From NCBI RefSeq assembly GCF_029227915.1, contig NC_079881.1, positions 9,734,001 through 9,798,000 on the forward strand: DNA of 64,000 nucleotides, written 5' to 3'. Below are positions 1-7,247 of this stretch, piece by piece (within the stretch, counting starts at the first letter, position 1; every line of letters starts with the position of its first letter). The notes beneath the pieces were generated by a model. That model saw only the letters and a list, made by a program, of their open reading frames with translations, ran no database searches and was not told where the DNA came from. The stretch comes from Hydractinia symbiolongicarpus. Lineage: Eukaryota; Cnidaria; Hydrozoa; Anthoathecata; Hydractiniidae. The translations under genes and the position numbers were made by a program.

Positions 1-7
1 GGAATCA
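1..7 (+). pseudogene. tRNA-Val 3' end, cut by window edge
   Basis: Only the last seven bases of the unit 1 Val gene are inside the window. It is probably intact outside. Confidence 0.7.
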
Positions 8-47
8 TTGATGTTTCCGCGAAGCGAACCTCGGAAGAGCCTCTGTA

Positions 48-119
48 GGTTCCATGGTGTAATGGTTAGCACTCAGGACTCTAAATCCTGCGATCCGAGG
101 TCAAGTTTCGGTAGAACCT
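48..119 (+). tRNA. tRNA-Gln body with CTA anticodon (amber-reading), probably decayed
   Basis: Unit 1. The 7-base anticodon loop reads CTCTAAA, so positions 34-36 are CTA, which would read UAG. One base change from Gln CTG explains it. The T-loop starts G instead of T54, which damages the B box, and G53-T61 is a wobble, so expression is doubtful. Confidence 0.6.
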
Positions 120-250
120 GTGCCGTTAGTTGTGCCTCGGAAGCACCTATTGGGCGTTTGGAAGCAACGGCACTTGAAATATTTTAGTCATTAGCAAGAA
201 GACATTGTAATAACAACGTTCTTCTGAAATGCATCGGATTAGGGCACAGT

Positions 251-323
251 GCCTTGTTAGCGCAGTAGGCAGCGCGTCAGTCTCATAGTCTGAAGGTCGT
301 GAGTTCGATCCTCACACAGGGCA
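251..323 (+). tRNA. tRNA-Met (CAT), elongator
   Basis: Unit 1. Anticodon loop CTCATAG; base 38 is G instead of A. Confidence 0.85.
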
Positions 324-387
324 AGGCTTTTAAAAGCCGCAGTGAATCAAATGTTTGACGCCTATAACAAAACTAGCAACTCAACAA

Positions 388-460
388 TGATTCCGCCCGG
401 GCTCGAACCGGGGACCTTGCGCGTGTGAAGAGCACGTGATAACCGCTACACTACGGAATC
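388..460 (-). tRNA. tRNA-Val (CAC)
   Basis: Unit 1. Base 30 is T, giving a T30-C40 mismatch in the anticodon stem. Confidence 0.75.
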
Positions 461-551
461 CAATGAATTTTGGAACCTATGACGAAGGAAAGCAATACAA
501 GGCTAAAATAGCTAGAGAAAAAAGCAAAAACATGTCGCTTGTTAGTTGCCA

Positions 552-624
552 GATTCCGTAGTGTAGTGGTTATCACGTGCGCTTTACACGCGCAAGATCC
601 CCGGTTCGAGCCCGGGCGGAATCA
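552..624 (+). tRNA. tRNA-Val (TAC)
   Basis: First complete + strand Val gene. The acceptor pairs GATTCCG with CGGAATC and base 73 is A. The anticodon stem is TGCGC/GCGCA around the loop TTTACAC, which gives anticodon TAC for valine codon GUA. The T-arm is CCCGG-TTCGAGC-CCGGG and supplies the B box; TAGTGTAGTGG at bases 8-18 is the A box. There is no intron and no encoded CCA. It decodes valine codons in cytosolic translation. The copy carries a variable-loop G to A change (base 45). Only TTT follows before the Gln gene 40 bp downstream. Confidence 0.93.
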
Positions 625-664
625 TAGATGTTTCCGCGAAGCGAACCTCGGAAGAGCCTCTGTA

Positions 665-736
665 GGTTCCATGGTGTAATGGTTAGCACTCAGGACTCTG
701 AATCCTGCGATCCGAGTTCAAGTCTCGGTGGAATCT
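665..736 (+). tRNA. tRNA-Gln (CTG)
   Basis: First complete Gln gene with the CTG anticodon. It is 72 nt: acceptor GGTTCCA with TGGAACC, anticodon stem CAGGA/TCCTG, loop CTCTGAA (anticodon CTG, codon CAG), T-arm CCGAG-TTCAAGT-CTCGG. It closely resembles animal tRNA-Gln(CTG) from memory. It lies 40 bp after Val on the same strand. In this copy C71 is T, leaving a G-T wobble. The next T4 lies about 62 nt beyond the gene. Confidence 0.93.
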
Positions 737-867
737 GTGCCGTTATTTGTGCCTCGGAAGCACCTATTGGGCGTTTGGAAGCAACGGCACTTCAAATATT
801 TTAGTCATTTGCAAGAAGACATTGTAATAACAACGTTCTTCTGAAATGCATCAGATTAGGGCACAGT

Positions 868-940
868 GCCTAGTTAGCGCAGTAGGCAGCGCGTCAGTCT
901 CATAGTCTGAAGCTCGTGAGTTCGATCCTCACACAGGGCA
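868..940 (+). tRNA. tRNA-Met (CAT), elongator
   Basis: Met gene, 73 nt. Acceptor GCCTTGT with ACAGGGC, anticodon loop CTCATAA in most copies, T-arm GTGAG-TTCGATC-CTCAC. The T31-T39 apposition and the lack of an A1-T72 pair mark the animal elongator rather than the initiator. It is followed at once by the palindromic T4 terminator. This copy has T5 to A (A5-A68 mismatch) and A38 to G. Confidence 0.8.
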
Positions 941-1004
941 AGGCTTTTAAAAGCCGCAGTGAATCAAATGTTTGACGCCTATTACAAAACTAGCAACTCA
1001 ACAA

Positions 1005-1077
1005 TGATTCCGCCCGGGCTCGAACCGGGGACCTTGCGCGTGTGAAGCGCACGTGATAACCGCTACACTACGGAATC
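1005..1077 (-). tRNA. tRNA-Val (CAC)
   Basis: First consensus - strand Val gene. It is nearly the same as the + strand Val gene, with a C in the D-loop (AGCGG for AGTGG) and loop TTCACAC, so the anticodon is CAC (codon GUG). It is transcribed away from the next unit's Val gene, from which it is separated by 91 bp. A T4 on its own strand lies about 15 nt past its 3' end. Confidence 0.93.
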
Positions 1078-1168
1078 CATTGAACTTTGGAACCTATGAC
1101 GAAGGAAAGCAATACAAGGCTATAATAGCTAGAGAAAAAAGCAAAAACATGTCGCTTTTTAGTTGCCA

Positions 1169-1241
1169 GATTCCGTAGTGTAGTGGTTATCACGTGCGCT
1201 TAACACGCGCTAGGTCCCCGGTTCGAGCCCGGGCAGAATCA
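1169..1241 (+). tRNA. tRNA-Val (AAC)
   Basis: Unit 3. Loop TTAACAC gives AAC. G67 to A makes a C6-A67 mismatch. Confidence 0.8.
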
Positions 1242-1281
1242 TTGATGTTTCCGCGAAGCGAACCTCGGAAGAGCCTTTGCA

Positions 1282-1353
1282 GGTTCCATGGTGTAATGGT
1301 AATCACTCAGGACTCTGAATCCTGCGATCCGACTTCAAGTCTCGGTGGAACCT
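1282..1353 (+). tRNA. tRNA-Gln (CTG), damaged
   Basis: Unit 3. D-stem G22 to T and T-stem G53 to C both break pairs. Confidence 0.65.
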
Positions 1354-1484
1354 GTGCCGTTAGTTGTGCCTTGGAAGCACCTATTGGGCGTTTGGAAGCA
1401 ACGGCACTTTAAATATTTTAGTCATTTGCAAGAAGACATTGTAATAACAACGTTCTTCTGAAATGCATCGGATTAGGGCACAGC

Positions 1485-1557
1485 GCCTTGTTAGCGCAGT
1501 AGGCATCAGGTCATTCTCATAATCTGAAGGTCGTGAGTTCGATCCTCACACAGGGCA
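1485..1557 (+). tRNA. tRNA-Met (CAT), damaged
   Basis: Unit 3. Five scattered changes in the 3' side of the D arm and 5' anticodon stem; anticodon CAT kept. Confidence 0.6.
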
Positions 1558-1621
1558 AGGCTTTTAAAAGCCGCAGTGAATCAAATGTTTGACGCCTATT
1601 ACAAAACTAGCAACTCAACAA

Positions 1622-1694
1622 TGATTCCGCCCGGGCTCGAACCGGGAACCTTGCGCGTGTGAAGCGCACGTGATAACCGCTACACTACAGAATC
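1622..1694 (-). tRNA. tRNA-Val (CAC)
   Basis: Unit 3. C6 to T leaves a T-G wobble. Confidence 0.88.
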
Positions 1695-1785
1695 CAATGA
1701 ATTTTGGAACCGATGACGAAGGAAAGCAATACAGGGCTAAAATAGCTAGAGAAAAAAGCAAAAACATGTCGCTAGTTAGTTGCCA

Positions 1786-1858
1786 GATTCCGTAGTGTAG
1801 TGGTTATCACGTGCGCTTAACACGCGCAAGGTCCCCGGTTCGAGCCCGGGCGGAATCA
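1786..1858 (+). tRNA. tRNA-Val (AAC)
   Basis: Unit 4, consensus AAC copy. Confidence 0.93.
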
Positions 1859-1898
1859 TTGATGTTTCCGCGAAGCGAACCTCGGAAGAGCCTCTGTA

Positions 1899-1970
1899 GG
1901 TTCCATGGTGTAATGGTTAGCACTCAGGACTCTGAATCCTGCGATCCGAGTTCAAGTCTCGGTGGAACCT
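1899..1970 (+). tRNA. tRNA-Gln (CTG)
   Basis: Unit 4, consensus. Confidence 0.93.
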
Positions 1971-2101
1971 GTGTCGTTAGCTGTGCCTCGGAAGCACCTA
2001 TTGGGCGTTTGGAAGCAACAGCACTTCAAATATTTTAGTCATTTGCAAGAAGACATTGTAATAACAACGTTCTTCTGAAATGCATCGGATTAGGGCACAG
2101 T

Positions 2102-2174
2102 GCCTTGTTAGCGCAGTAGGCAGCGCGTCAGTCTCATAATCTGAAGGTCGTGAGTTCGATCCTCACACAGGGCA
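2102..2174 (+). tRNA. tRNA-Met (CAT), elongator
   Basis: Unit 4, consensus. Confidence 0.93.
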
Positions 2175-2238
2175 AGGCTTTTAAAAGCCGCAGTGAATCA
2201 AATGTTTGACGCCTATTACAAAACTAGCAACTCAACAA

Positions 2239-2311
2239 TGATTCCGGCCGGGCTCGAACCGGGGACCTTGCGCGTGTGAAGCGCACGTGATAACCGCTAC
2301 ACTACAGAATC
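2239..2311 (-). tRNA. tRNA-Val (CAC)
   Basis: Unit 4. G65 to C breaks the outer T-stem pair. Confidence 0.8.
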
Positions 2312-2402
2312 CAATGAATTTTGGAACCTATGACGAAGGAAAGCAATACAAGGCTAAAATAGCTAGAGAAAAAAGCAAAAACATGTCGCTTTTCAGTTGA
2401 CA

Positions 2403-2475
2403 GATTCCGTAGTATAGTGGTTATCACGTGCGCTTAACACGCGCAAGGTCCCCGGTTCGAGCCCGGGCGGAATCA
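2403..2475 (+). tRNA. tRNA-Val (AAC)
   Basis: Unit 5. One D-stem/A-box G to A change. Confidence 0.85.
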
Positions 2476-2515
2476 TTGATGTTTCCGCGAAGCGAACCTC
2501 GGAAGAGCCTCTGTA

Positions 2516-2587
2516 GGTTCCATGGTGTAATGGTTAGCACTCAGGACTCTGAATCCTGCGATCCGAGTTCAAGTCTCTGTGGAACCT
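2516..2587 (+). tRNA. tRNA-Gln (CTG)
   Basis: Unit 5. G64 to T breaks a T-stem pair. Confidence 0.78.
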
Positions 2588-2718
2588 TTGCCGTTAGTTG
2601 TGCCTCGGAAGCACCTATTGGGCGTTTGGAAGCAACGGCACTTCAAATATTTTAGTCATTTGCAAGAAGACATTGTAATAACAACGTTCTTCTGAAATGC
2701 ATCGGATTAAGGCACAGT

Positions 2719-2791
2719 GCCTTGTTAGCGCAGTAGGCAGGGCGTCAGTCTCATAATCTGAAAGTCGTGATTTCGATCCTCACACAGGGCA
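2719..2791 (+). tRNA. tRNA-Met (CAT), elongator
   Basis: Unit 5. G53 to T at the T-stem/B-box edge. Confidence 0.75.
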
Positions 2792-2855
2792 AGGCTTTTA
2801 AAAGCCGCAATGAATCAAATGTTTGACGCCTATTACAAAACTAGCAACTCAACAA

Positions 2856-2928
2856 TGATTCCGCCCGGGCTCGAACCGGGGACCTTGCGCGTGTGAAGCG
2901 CACGTGATAACCGCTACACTACGGAATC
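2856..2928 (-). tRNA. tRNA-Val (CAC)
   Basis: Unit 5, consensus. Confidence 0.93.
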
Positions 2929-3019
2929 CAATAAATTTTGGAACCTATGACGAAGGAAAGCAATACAAGGCTAAAATAGCTAGAGAAAAAAGCAAAAACA
3001 TGTCGCTTGTTAGTTGCCA

Positions 3020-3092
3020 GATTCCGTAGTGTAGTGGTTATCACGTGCGCTTTACACGCGCAAGGTCCCCGGTTCGAGCCCGGGCGGAATCA
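3020..3092 (+). tRNA. tRNA-Val (TAC)
   Basis: Unit 6, consensus. Confidence 0.93.
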
Positions 3093-3132
3093 TTGATGTT
3101 TCCGCGAAGCGAACCTCGGAAGAGCCTCTGTA

Positions 3133-3204
3133 GGTTCCATGGTGTAATGGTTAGCACTCAGGACTCTGAATCCTGCGATCCGAGTTCAAGTCTCGGTGGA
3201 ACCT
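3133..3204 (+). tRNA. tRNA-Gln (CTG)
   Basis: Unit 6, consensus. Confidence 0.93.
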
Positions 3205-3335
3205 GTTCCGTTATTTGTGCCTCGGAAGCACCTATTGGGCGTTTGGAAGCAACGGCACTTTAAATATTTTAGTCATTTGCAAGAAGACATTGTATTAACA
3301 ACGTTCTTCCAAAATGCATGGGATTAGGGCACAGT

Positions 3336-3408
3336 GCCTTGTTAGCGCAGTAGGCAGGGCGTCAGTCTCATAATCTGAAAGTCGTGAGTTCGATCCTCAC
3401 ACAGGGCA
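3336..3408 (+). tRNA. tRNA-Met (CAT), elongator
   Basis: Unit 6. One D-stem change (C to G), shared with unit 5. Confidence 0.82.
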
Positions 3409-3472
3409 AGGCTTTTAAAAGCCGCAATGAATCAAATGTTTGACGCCTATTACAAAACTAGCAACTCAACAA

Positions 3473-3545
3473 TGATTCCGCCCGGGCTCGAACCGGGGAC
3501 CTTGCGCCTGTGAAGCGCACGTGATAACCGCTACACTACGGAATC
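3473..3545 (-). tRNA. tRNA-Val (CAC)
   Basis: Unit 6. Base 38 is G. Confidence 0.88.
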
Positions 3546-3643
3546 CAATGAATTTTGGAACCTATGACGAAGGAAAGCAATACAAGGCTAAAATAGCTAG
3601 AGAAAAAAGCAAAAACATGTCGCTTGTTAGTTGCCAGATTCCG

Positions 3644-3654
3644 TAGTGTAGTGG
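3644..3654 (+). promoter_or_regulatory. Pol III A box of tRNA-Val (example, unit 7)
   Basis: TAGTGTAGTGG matches the internal A-box pattern at tRNA bases 8-18. The same element recurs in nearly every Val copy. Confidence 0.85.
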
Positions 3655-3687
3655 TTATCACGTGCGCTTTACACGCGCAAGGTCCCC

Positions 3688-3697
3688 GGTTCGAGCC
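3688..3697 (+). promoter_or_regulatory. Pol III B box of tRNA-Val (example, unit 7)
   Basis: GGTTCGAGCC in the T-arm matches the B-box consensus bound by TFIIIC. Confidence 0.88.
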
Positions 3698-3749
3698 CGG
3701 GCGGAATCATTGATGTTTCCGCGAAGCGAACCTCGGAAGAGCCTCTGTA

Positions 3750-3821
3750 GGTTCCATGGTGTAATGGTTAGCACTCAGGACTCTGAATCCTGCGATCCGA
3801 GTTCAAGTCTCGGTGGAACCT
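3750..3821 (+). tRNA. tRNA-Gln (CTG)
   Basis: Unit 7, consensus. Confidence 0.93.
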
Positions 3822-3875
3822 GTGCCGTTATTTGTGCCTCGGAAGCACCTATTGGGCGTTTGGAAGCAACGGCAC
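3822..3875 (+). other. Structured Gln trailer: nested inverted repeats (example, unit 7)
   Basis: Starting right after the Gln gene, GTGCCGTT pairs perfectly with AACGGCAC 38 nt later. Inside it AAGCACC and GGCGTTT can pair around TATTG with one A-C mismatch. The T4 terminator follows 8 nt after the second arm. The arrangement is present in most units. It may be a processing or termination structure; no function is proven. Confidence 0.5.
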
Positions 3876-3883
3876 TTCAAATA

Positions 3884-3887
3884 TTTT
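3884..3887 (+). terminator. Pol III T4 terminator for Gln (example, unit 7)
   Basis: First T4 after the Gln gene, about 62 nt past its end. Units 74, 82, 83 and 87 have T5 here with one base lost. Confidence 0.7.
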
Positions 3888-3952
3888 AGTAATTTGCAAG
3901 AAGACATTGTATTAACCACGTTCTTGTGAAATGCTTGGGATTAGGGCACAGT

Positions 3953-4025
3953 GCCTTGTTAGCGCAGTAGGCAGCGTGTCAGTCTCATAATCTGAAGGTC
4001 GTGAGTTCGATCCTCACACAGGGCA
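3953..4025 (+). tRNA. tRNA-Met (CAT), elongator
   Basis: Unit 7. One C to T change at the D arm/anticodon stem junction. Confidence 0.88.
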
Positions 4026-4026
4026 A

Positions 4027-4040
4027 GGCTTTTAAAAGCC
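4027..4040. terminator. Palindromic T4/A4 terminator after Met (example, unit 7)
   Basis: GGCTTTTAAAAGCC is a perfect 14-bp palindrome beginning 2 bp past the Met gene. The + strand T4 ends Met transcripts. On the - strand the same site is a second stop for the convergent Val gene if it reads past its nearer T4. Confidence 0.8.
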
Positions 4041-4070
4041 GCAGTGAATCAAATGTTTGACGCCTATTAC

Positions 4071-4074
4071 AAAA
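4071..4074 (-). terminator. Pol III T4 terminator for - strand Val (example, unit 7)
   Basis: AAAA on the + strand is T4 on the - strand, 15 nt past the 3' end of Val(CAC). Units 64, 67, 70, 73, 81 and 104 carry a longer A run here. Confidence 0.75.
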
Positions 4075-4089
4075 CTAGCAACTGAACAA

Positions 4090-4162
4090 TGATTCCGCCC
4101 GGGCTCGAACCGGGGACCTTGTGCGTGTGAAGCGCACGTGATAACCGCTACACTACGGAATC
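4090..4162 (-). tRNA. tRNA-Val (CAC)
   Basis: Unit 7. One base of the 3' anticodon stem is changed, giving one mismatch. Confidence 0.8.
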
Positions 4163-4253
4163 CAATGAATTTTGGAACCTATGACGAAGGAAAGCAATAC
4201 AAGGCTAAAATAGCTAGAGAAAAAAGCAAAAACATGTCGCTTGTTAGTTGGCA
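4163..4253. promoter_or_regulatory. 91-bp divergent spacer between head-to-head Val genes (example, unit 7)
   Basis: This A-rich spacer is the shared 5' flank of Val(-) and the next unit's Val(+). It contains GCTAAAATAGC, an inverted repeat GCTA/TAGC with a TATA-like core, and an A-rich stretch nearer the + strand gene. It is well conserved between units. A role in Pol III initiation is inferred only. Confidence 0.5.
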
Positions 4254-4326
4254 GATTCCGTAGTGTAGTGGTTATCACGTGCGCTTTACACGCGCAAGGT
4301 CCCCGGTTCGAGCCCGGGCGGAATCA
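4254..4326 (+). tRNA. tRNA-Val (TAC)
   Basis: Unit 8, consensus. Confidence 0.93.
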
Positions 4327-4366
4327 TTGATGTTTCCGCGAAGCGAACCTCGGAAGAGCCTCTGTA

Positions 4367-4438
4367 GGTTCCATGGTGTAATGGTTAGCACTCAGGACTC
4401 TGAATCCTGCGATCCGAGTTCAAGTCTCGGTGGAACCT
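4367..4438 (+). tRNA. tRNA-Gln (CTG)
   Basis: Unit 8, consensus. Confidence 0.93.
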
Positions 4439-4569
4439 GTGCCGTTATTTGTGCCTCGGAAGCACCTATTGGGCGTTTGGAAGCAACGGCACTTCAAATA
4501 TTTTAGTCATTTGCAAGAAGACATTATAATAACAACGTTTATCTGAAATGCATCGGATTAGGGCACAGT

Positions 4570-4642
4570 GCCTTGTTAGCGCAGAAGGCAGCGCGTCAGT
4601 CTCATAATCTGAAGGTCGTGAGTTCGATCCTCACACAGGACA
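4570..4642 (+). tRNA. tRNA-Met (CAT), elongator
   Basis: Unit 8. G71 to A breaks C2-G71; D-loop T to A. Confidence 0.75.
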
Positions 4643-4706
4643 AGTCTTTTAAAAGCCGCAGTGAATCAAATTTTTGACGCCTATTACAAAAATATCAACT
4701 CAACAA

Positions 4707-4779
4707 TGATTCCGCCCGGCCTCGAACCGGGGACCTTGCGCGTGTGAAGCGCACGTGATAACCGCTACACTACGGAATC
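4707..4779 (-). tRNA. tRNA-Val (CAC)
   Basis: Unit 8. T-stem G53-C61 pair lost through C61 to G. Confidence 0.78.
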
Positions 4780-4870
4780 CAATGTATTTTGGAACCTATG
4801 ACGAAGGAAAGAAATACAAGGCTAAAATAGCTAGAGAAAAAAGCAAAAACATGTCGCTTTTTAGTTGCCA

Positions 4871-4943
4871 GATTCCGTAGTGTAGTGGTTATCACGTGCG
4901 CTTAACACGCGCAAGGTCCCTGGTTCGAGCCCGGGCGGAATCA
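4871..4943 (+). tRNA. tRNA-Val (AAC)
   Basis: Unit 9. C51 to T leaves a T-G wobble. Confidence 0.88.
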
Positions 4944-4983
4944 TTGATGTTTCCGCGAAGCGAACCTCGGAAGAGCCTCTCTA

Positions 4984-5055
4984 GGTTCCATGGTGTAATG
5001 GTTAGCACTCAGGACTCTGAATCCTGCGATCCGAGTTCAAGTCTCGTTGGAACCT
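4984..5055 (+). tRNA. tRNA-Gln (CTG)
   Basis: Unit 9. G65 to T breaks the outer T-stem pair. Confidence 0.78.
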
Positions 5056-5186
5056 GTGCCGTTAGTTGTGCCTCGGAAGCACCTATTGGGCGTTTGGAAG
5101 CAACGGCACTTCAAATATTTTAGTCATTTGCAAGAAGACATTTTAATAACAACGTTCTTCTGAAATGCATCGGATTAGGGCACAGT

Positions 5187-5259
5187 GCCTTGTTAGCGCA
5201 GTAGGTAGCGCGTCAGTCTCATAATCTGAAAGTCGTGAGTTCGATCCTCACACAGGGCA
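5187..5259 (+). tRNA. tRNA-Met (CAT), elongator
   Basis: Unit 9. D-loop AGGTAGC instead of AGGCAGC, as in the usual vertebrate gene from memory. Confidence 0.9.
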
Positions 5260-5323
5260 AGGCTTTTAAAAGCCGCAATGAATCAAATGTTTGACGCCTA
5301 TTACAAAACTAGCAACTCAACAA

Positions 5324-5396
5324 TGATTCCGCCCGGGCTCGAACCGGGGACCTTGCGCCTGTGAAGCGCACGTGATAACCGCTACACTACGGAATC
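5324..5396 (-). tRNA. tRNA-Val (CAC)
   Basis: Unit 9. Base 38 is G. Confidence 0.88.
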
Positions 5397-5487
5397 CAAT
5401 GAATTTTGGAACCTATGACGAAGGAAAGCAATACAAGGCTAAAATAGCTAGAGAAAAAAGCAAAAACATGTCGCTTGTTAGTTGCCA

Positions 5488-5560
5488 GATTCCGTAGTGT
5501 AGTGGTTATCACGTGCGCTTTACACGCGCAAGGTCCCCGGTTCGAGCCCGGGCGGAATCA
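5488..5560 (+). tRNA. tRNA-Val (TAC)
   Basis: Unit 10, consensus. Confidence 0.93.
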
Positions 5561-5600
5561 TTGATGTTTCCGCGAAGCGAACCTCGGAAGAGCCTCTGTA

Positions 5601-5672
5601 GGTTCCATGGTGTAATGGTTGGCACTCAGGACTCTGAATCCTGCGATCCGAGTTCAAGTCTCGGTGGAACCT
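5601..5672 (+). tRNA. tRNA-Gln (CTG)
   Basis: Unit 10. D-loop A21 to G. Confidence 0.85.
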
Positions 5673-5803
5673 GTGCCGTTATTTGTGCCTCGGAAGCACC
5701 TATTGGGCGTTTGGAAGCAACGGCACTTCAAATATTTTAGTAATTTGCAAGAAGACATTGTATTAACCACGTTCTTGTGAAATGCTTGGGATTAGGGCAC
5801 AGT

Positions 5804-5876
5804 GCCTTGTTAGCGCAGTAGGCAGCGTGTCAGTCTCATAATCTGAAGGTCGTGAGTTCGATCCTCACACAGGGCA
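5804..5876 (+). tRNA. tRNA-Met (CAT), elongator
   Basis: Unit 10. Same C to T change as unit 7. Confidence 0.88.
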
Positions 5877-5940
5877 AGGCTTTTAAAAGCCGCAGTGAAT
5901 CAAATGTTTGACGCCTATTACAAAACTAGCAACTGAACAA

Positions 5941-6013
5941 TGATTCCGCCCGGGATCGAACCGGGGACCTTGTGCGTGTGAAGCGCACGTGATAACCGCT
6001 ACACTACGGAATC
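5941..6013 (-). tRNA. tRNA-Val (CAC)
   Basis: Unit 10. Changes in the T-loop end and 3' anticodon stem. Confidence 0.78.
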
Positions 6014-6104
6014 CAATGAATTTTGGAACCTATGACGAAGGAAAGCAATACAAGGCTAAAATAGCTAGAGAAAAAAGCAAAAACATGTCGCTTGTTAGTT
6101 GGCA

Positions 6105-6177
6105 GATTCCGTAGTGTAGTGGTTATCACGTGCGCTTTACACGCGCAAGGTCCCCGGTTCGAGCCCGGGCGGAATCA
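6105..6177 (+). tRNA. tRNA-Val (TAC)
   Basis: Unit 11, consensus. Confidence 0.93.
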
Positions 6178-6217
6178 TTGATGTTTCCGCGAAGCGAACC
6201 TCGGAAGAGCCTCTGTA

Positions 6218-6289
6218 GGTTCCATGGTGTAATGGTTAGCACTCAGGACTCTGAATCCTGCGATCCGAGTTCAAGTCTCGGTGGAACCT
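6218..6289 (+). tRNA. tRNA-Gln (CTG)
   Basis: Unit 11, consensus. Confidence 0.93.
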
Positions 6290-6420
6290 GTGCCGTTATT
6301 TGTGCCTCGGAAGCACCTATTGGGCGTTTGGAAGCAACGGCACTTCAAATATTTTAGTCATTTGCAAGAAGACATTATAATAACAACGTTTATCTGAAAT
6401 GCATCGGATTAGGGCACAGT

Positions 6421-6493
6421 GCCTTGTTAGCGCAGAAGGCAGCGCGTCAGTCTCATAATCTGAAGGTCGTGAGTTCGATCCTCACACAGGACA
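6421..6493 (+). tRNA. tRNA-Met (CAT), elongator
   Basis: Unit 11. Same two changes as unit 8. Confidence 0.75.
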
Positions 6494-6557
6494 AGTCTTT
6501 TAAAAGCCGCAGTGAATCAAATTTTTGACGCCTATTACAAAACTATCAACTCAACAA

Positions 6558-6630
6558 TGATTCCGCCCGGCCTCGAACCGGGGACCTTGCGCGTGTGAAG
6601 CGCACGTGATAACCGCTACACTACGGAATC
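6558..6630 (-). tRNA. tRNA-Val (CAC)
   Basis: Unit 11. Same T-stem loss as unit 8. Confidence 0.78.
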
Positions 6631-6721
6631 CAATGTATTTTGGAACCTATGACGAAGGAAAGAAATACAAGGCTAAAATAGCTAGAGAAAAAAGCAAAAA
6701 CATGTCGCTTTTTAGTTGCCA

Positions 6722-6794
6722 GATTCCGTAGTGTAGTGGTTATCACGTGCGCTTAACACGCGCAAGGTCCCTGGTTCGAGCCCGGGCGGAATCA
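6722..6794 (+). tRNA. tRNA-Val (AAC)
   Basis: Unit 12. T51-G63 wobble as unit 9. Confidence 0.88.
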
Positions 6795-6834
6795 TTGATG
6801 TTTCCGCGAAGCGAACCTCGGAAGAGCCTCTCTA

Positions 6835-6906
6835 GGTTCCATGGTGTAATGGTTAGCACTCAGGACTCTGAATCCTGCGATCCGAGTTCAAGTCTCGTTG
6901 GAACCT
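6835..6906 (+). tRNA. tRNA-Gln (CTG)
   Basis: Unit 12. G65 to T as unit 9. Confidence 0.78.
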
Positions 6907-7037
6907 GTGCCGTTAGTTGTGCCTCGGAAGCACCTATTGGGCGTTTGGAAGCAACGGCACTTCAAATATTTTAGTCATTTGCAAGAAGACATTTTAATAA
7001 CAACGTTCTTCTGAAATGCATCGGATTAGGGCACAGT

Positions 7038-7110
7038 GCCTTGTTAGCGCAGTAGGTAGCGCGTCAGTCTCATAATCTGAAGGTCGTGAGTTCGATCCTC
7101 ACACAGGGAA
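7038..7110 (+). tRNA. tRNA-Met (CAT), elongator
   Basis: Unit 12. C72 to A breaks the first acceptor pair. Confidence 0.75.
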
Positions 7111-7174
7111 AGGCTTTTAAAAGCCGCAGTGAATCAAATTTTTGACGCCTATTACAAAACTAGCAACTCGACAA

Positions 7175-7247
7175 TGATTCCGCCCGGGCTCGAACCGGGG
7201 ACCTTGCGCGTGTGAAGCGCACGTGCTAACCGCTACACAACGGAATC
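7175..7247 (-). tRNA. tRNA-Val (CAC)
   Basis: Unit 12. Two changes in the D-arm half. Confidence 0.8.

Larger units (their letters stand above)
3637..3709 (+). tRNA. tRNA-Val (TAC)
   Basis: Unit 7, consensus; used here as the reference unit for the control elements. Confidence 0.93.
3637..5487. repeat. Higher-order repeat A, copy 1 (units 7-9)
   Basis: Shares private variants with units 10-12 at an offset of 1851 bp, among them a GTATTAACCACG stretch before Met of unit 7, AGGACAAG after Met of unit 8 and ATTTTAATAAC in unit 9. Confidence 0.85.

Noticed and set aside
251-323. Initiator tRNA-Met
   Set aside because: The acceptor begins G-C rather than A-T, and the anticodon stem lacks the three G-C pairs of initiators. 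The T31-T39 apposition fits the elongator.
4163-4253. Protein or ncRNA gene in the 91-bp divergent spacer
   Set aside because: It is too short, A-rich and has no internal promoter or other recognisable element. I see only the flanking promoter region of the two Val genes.
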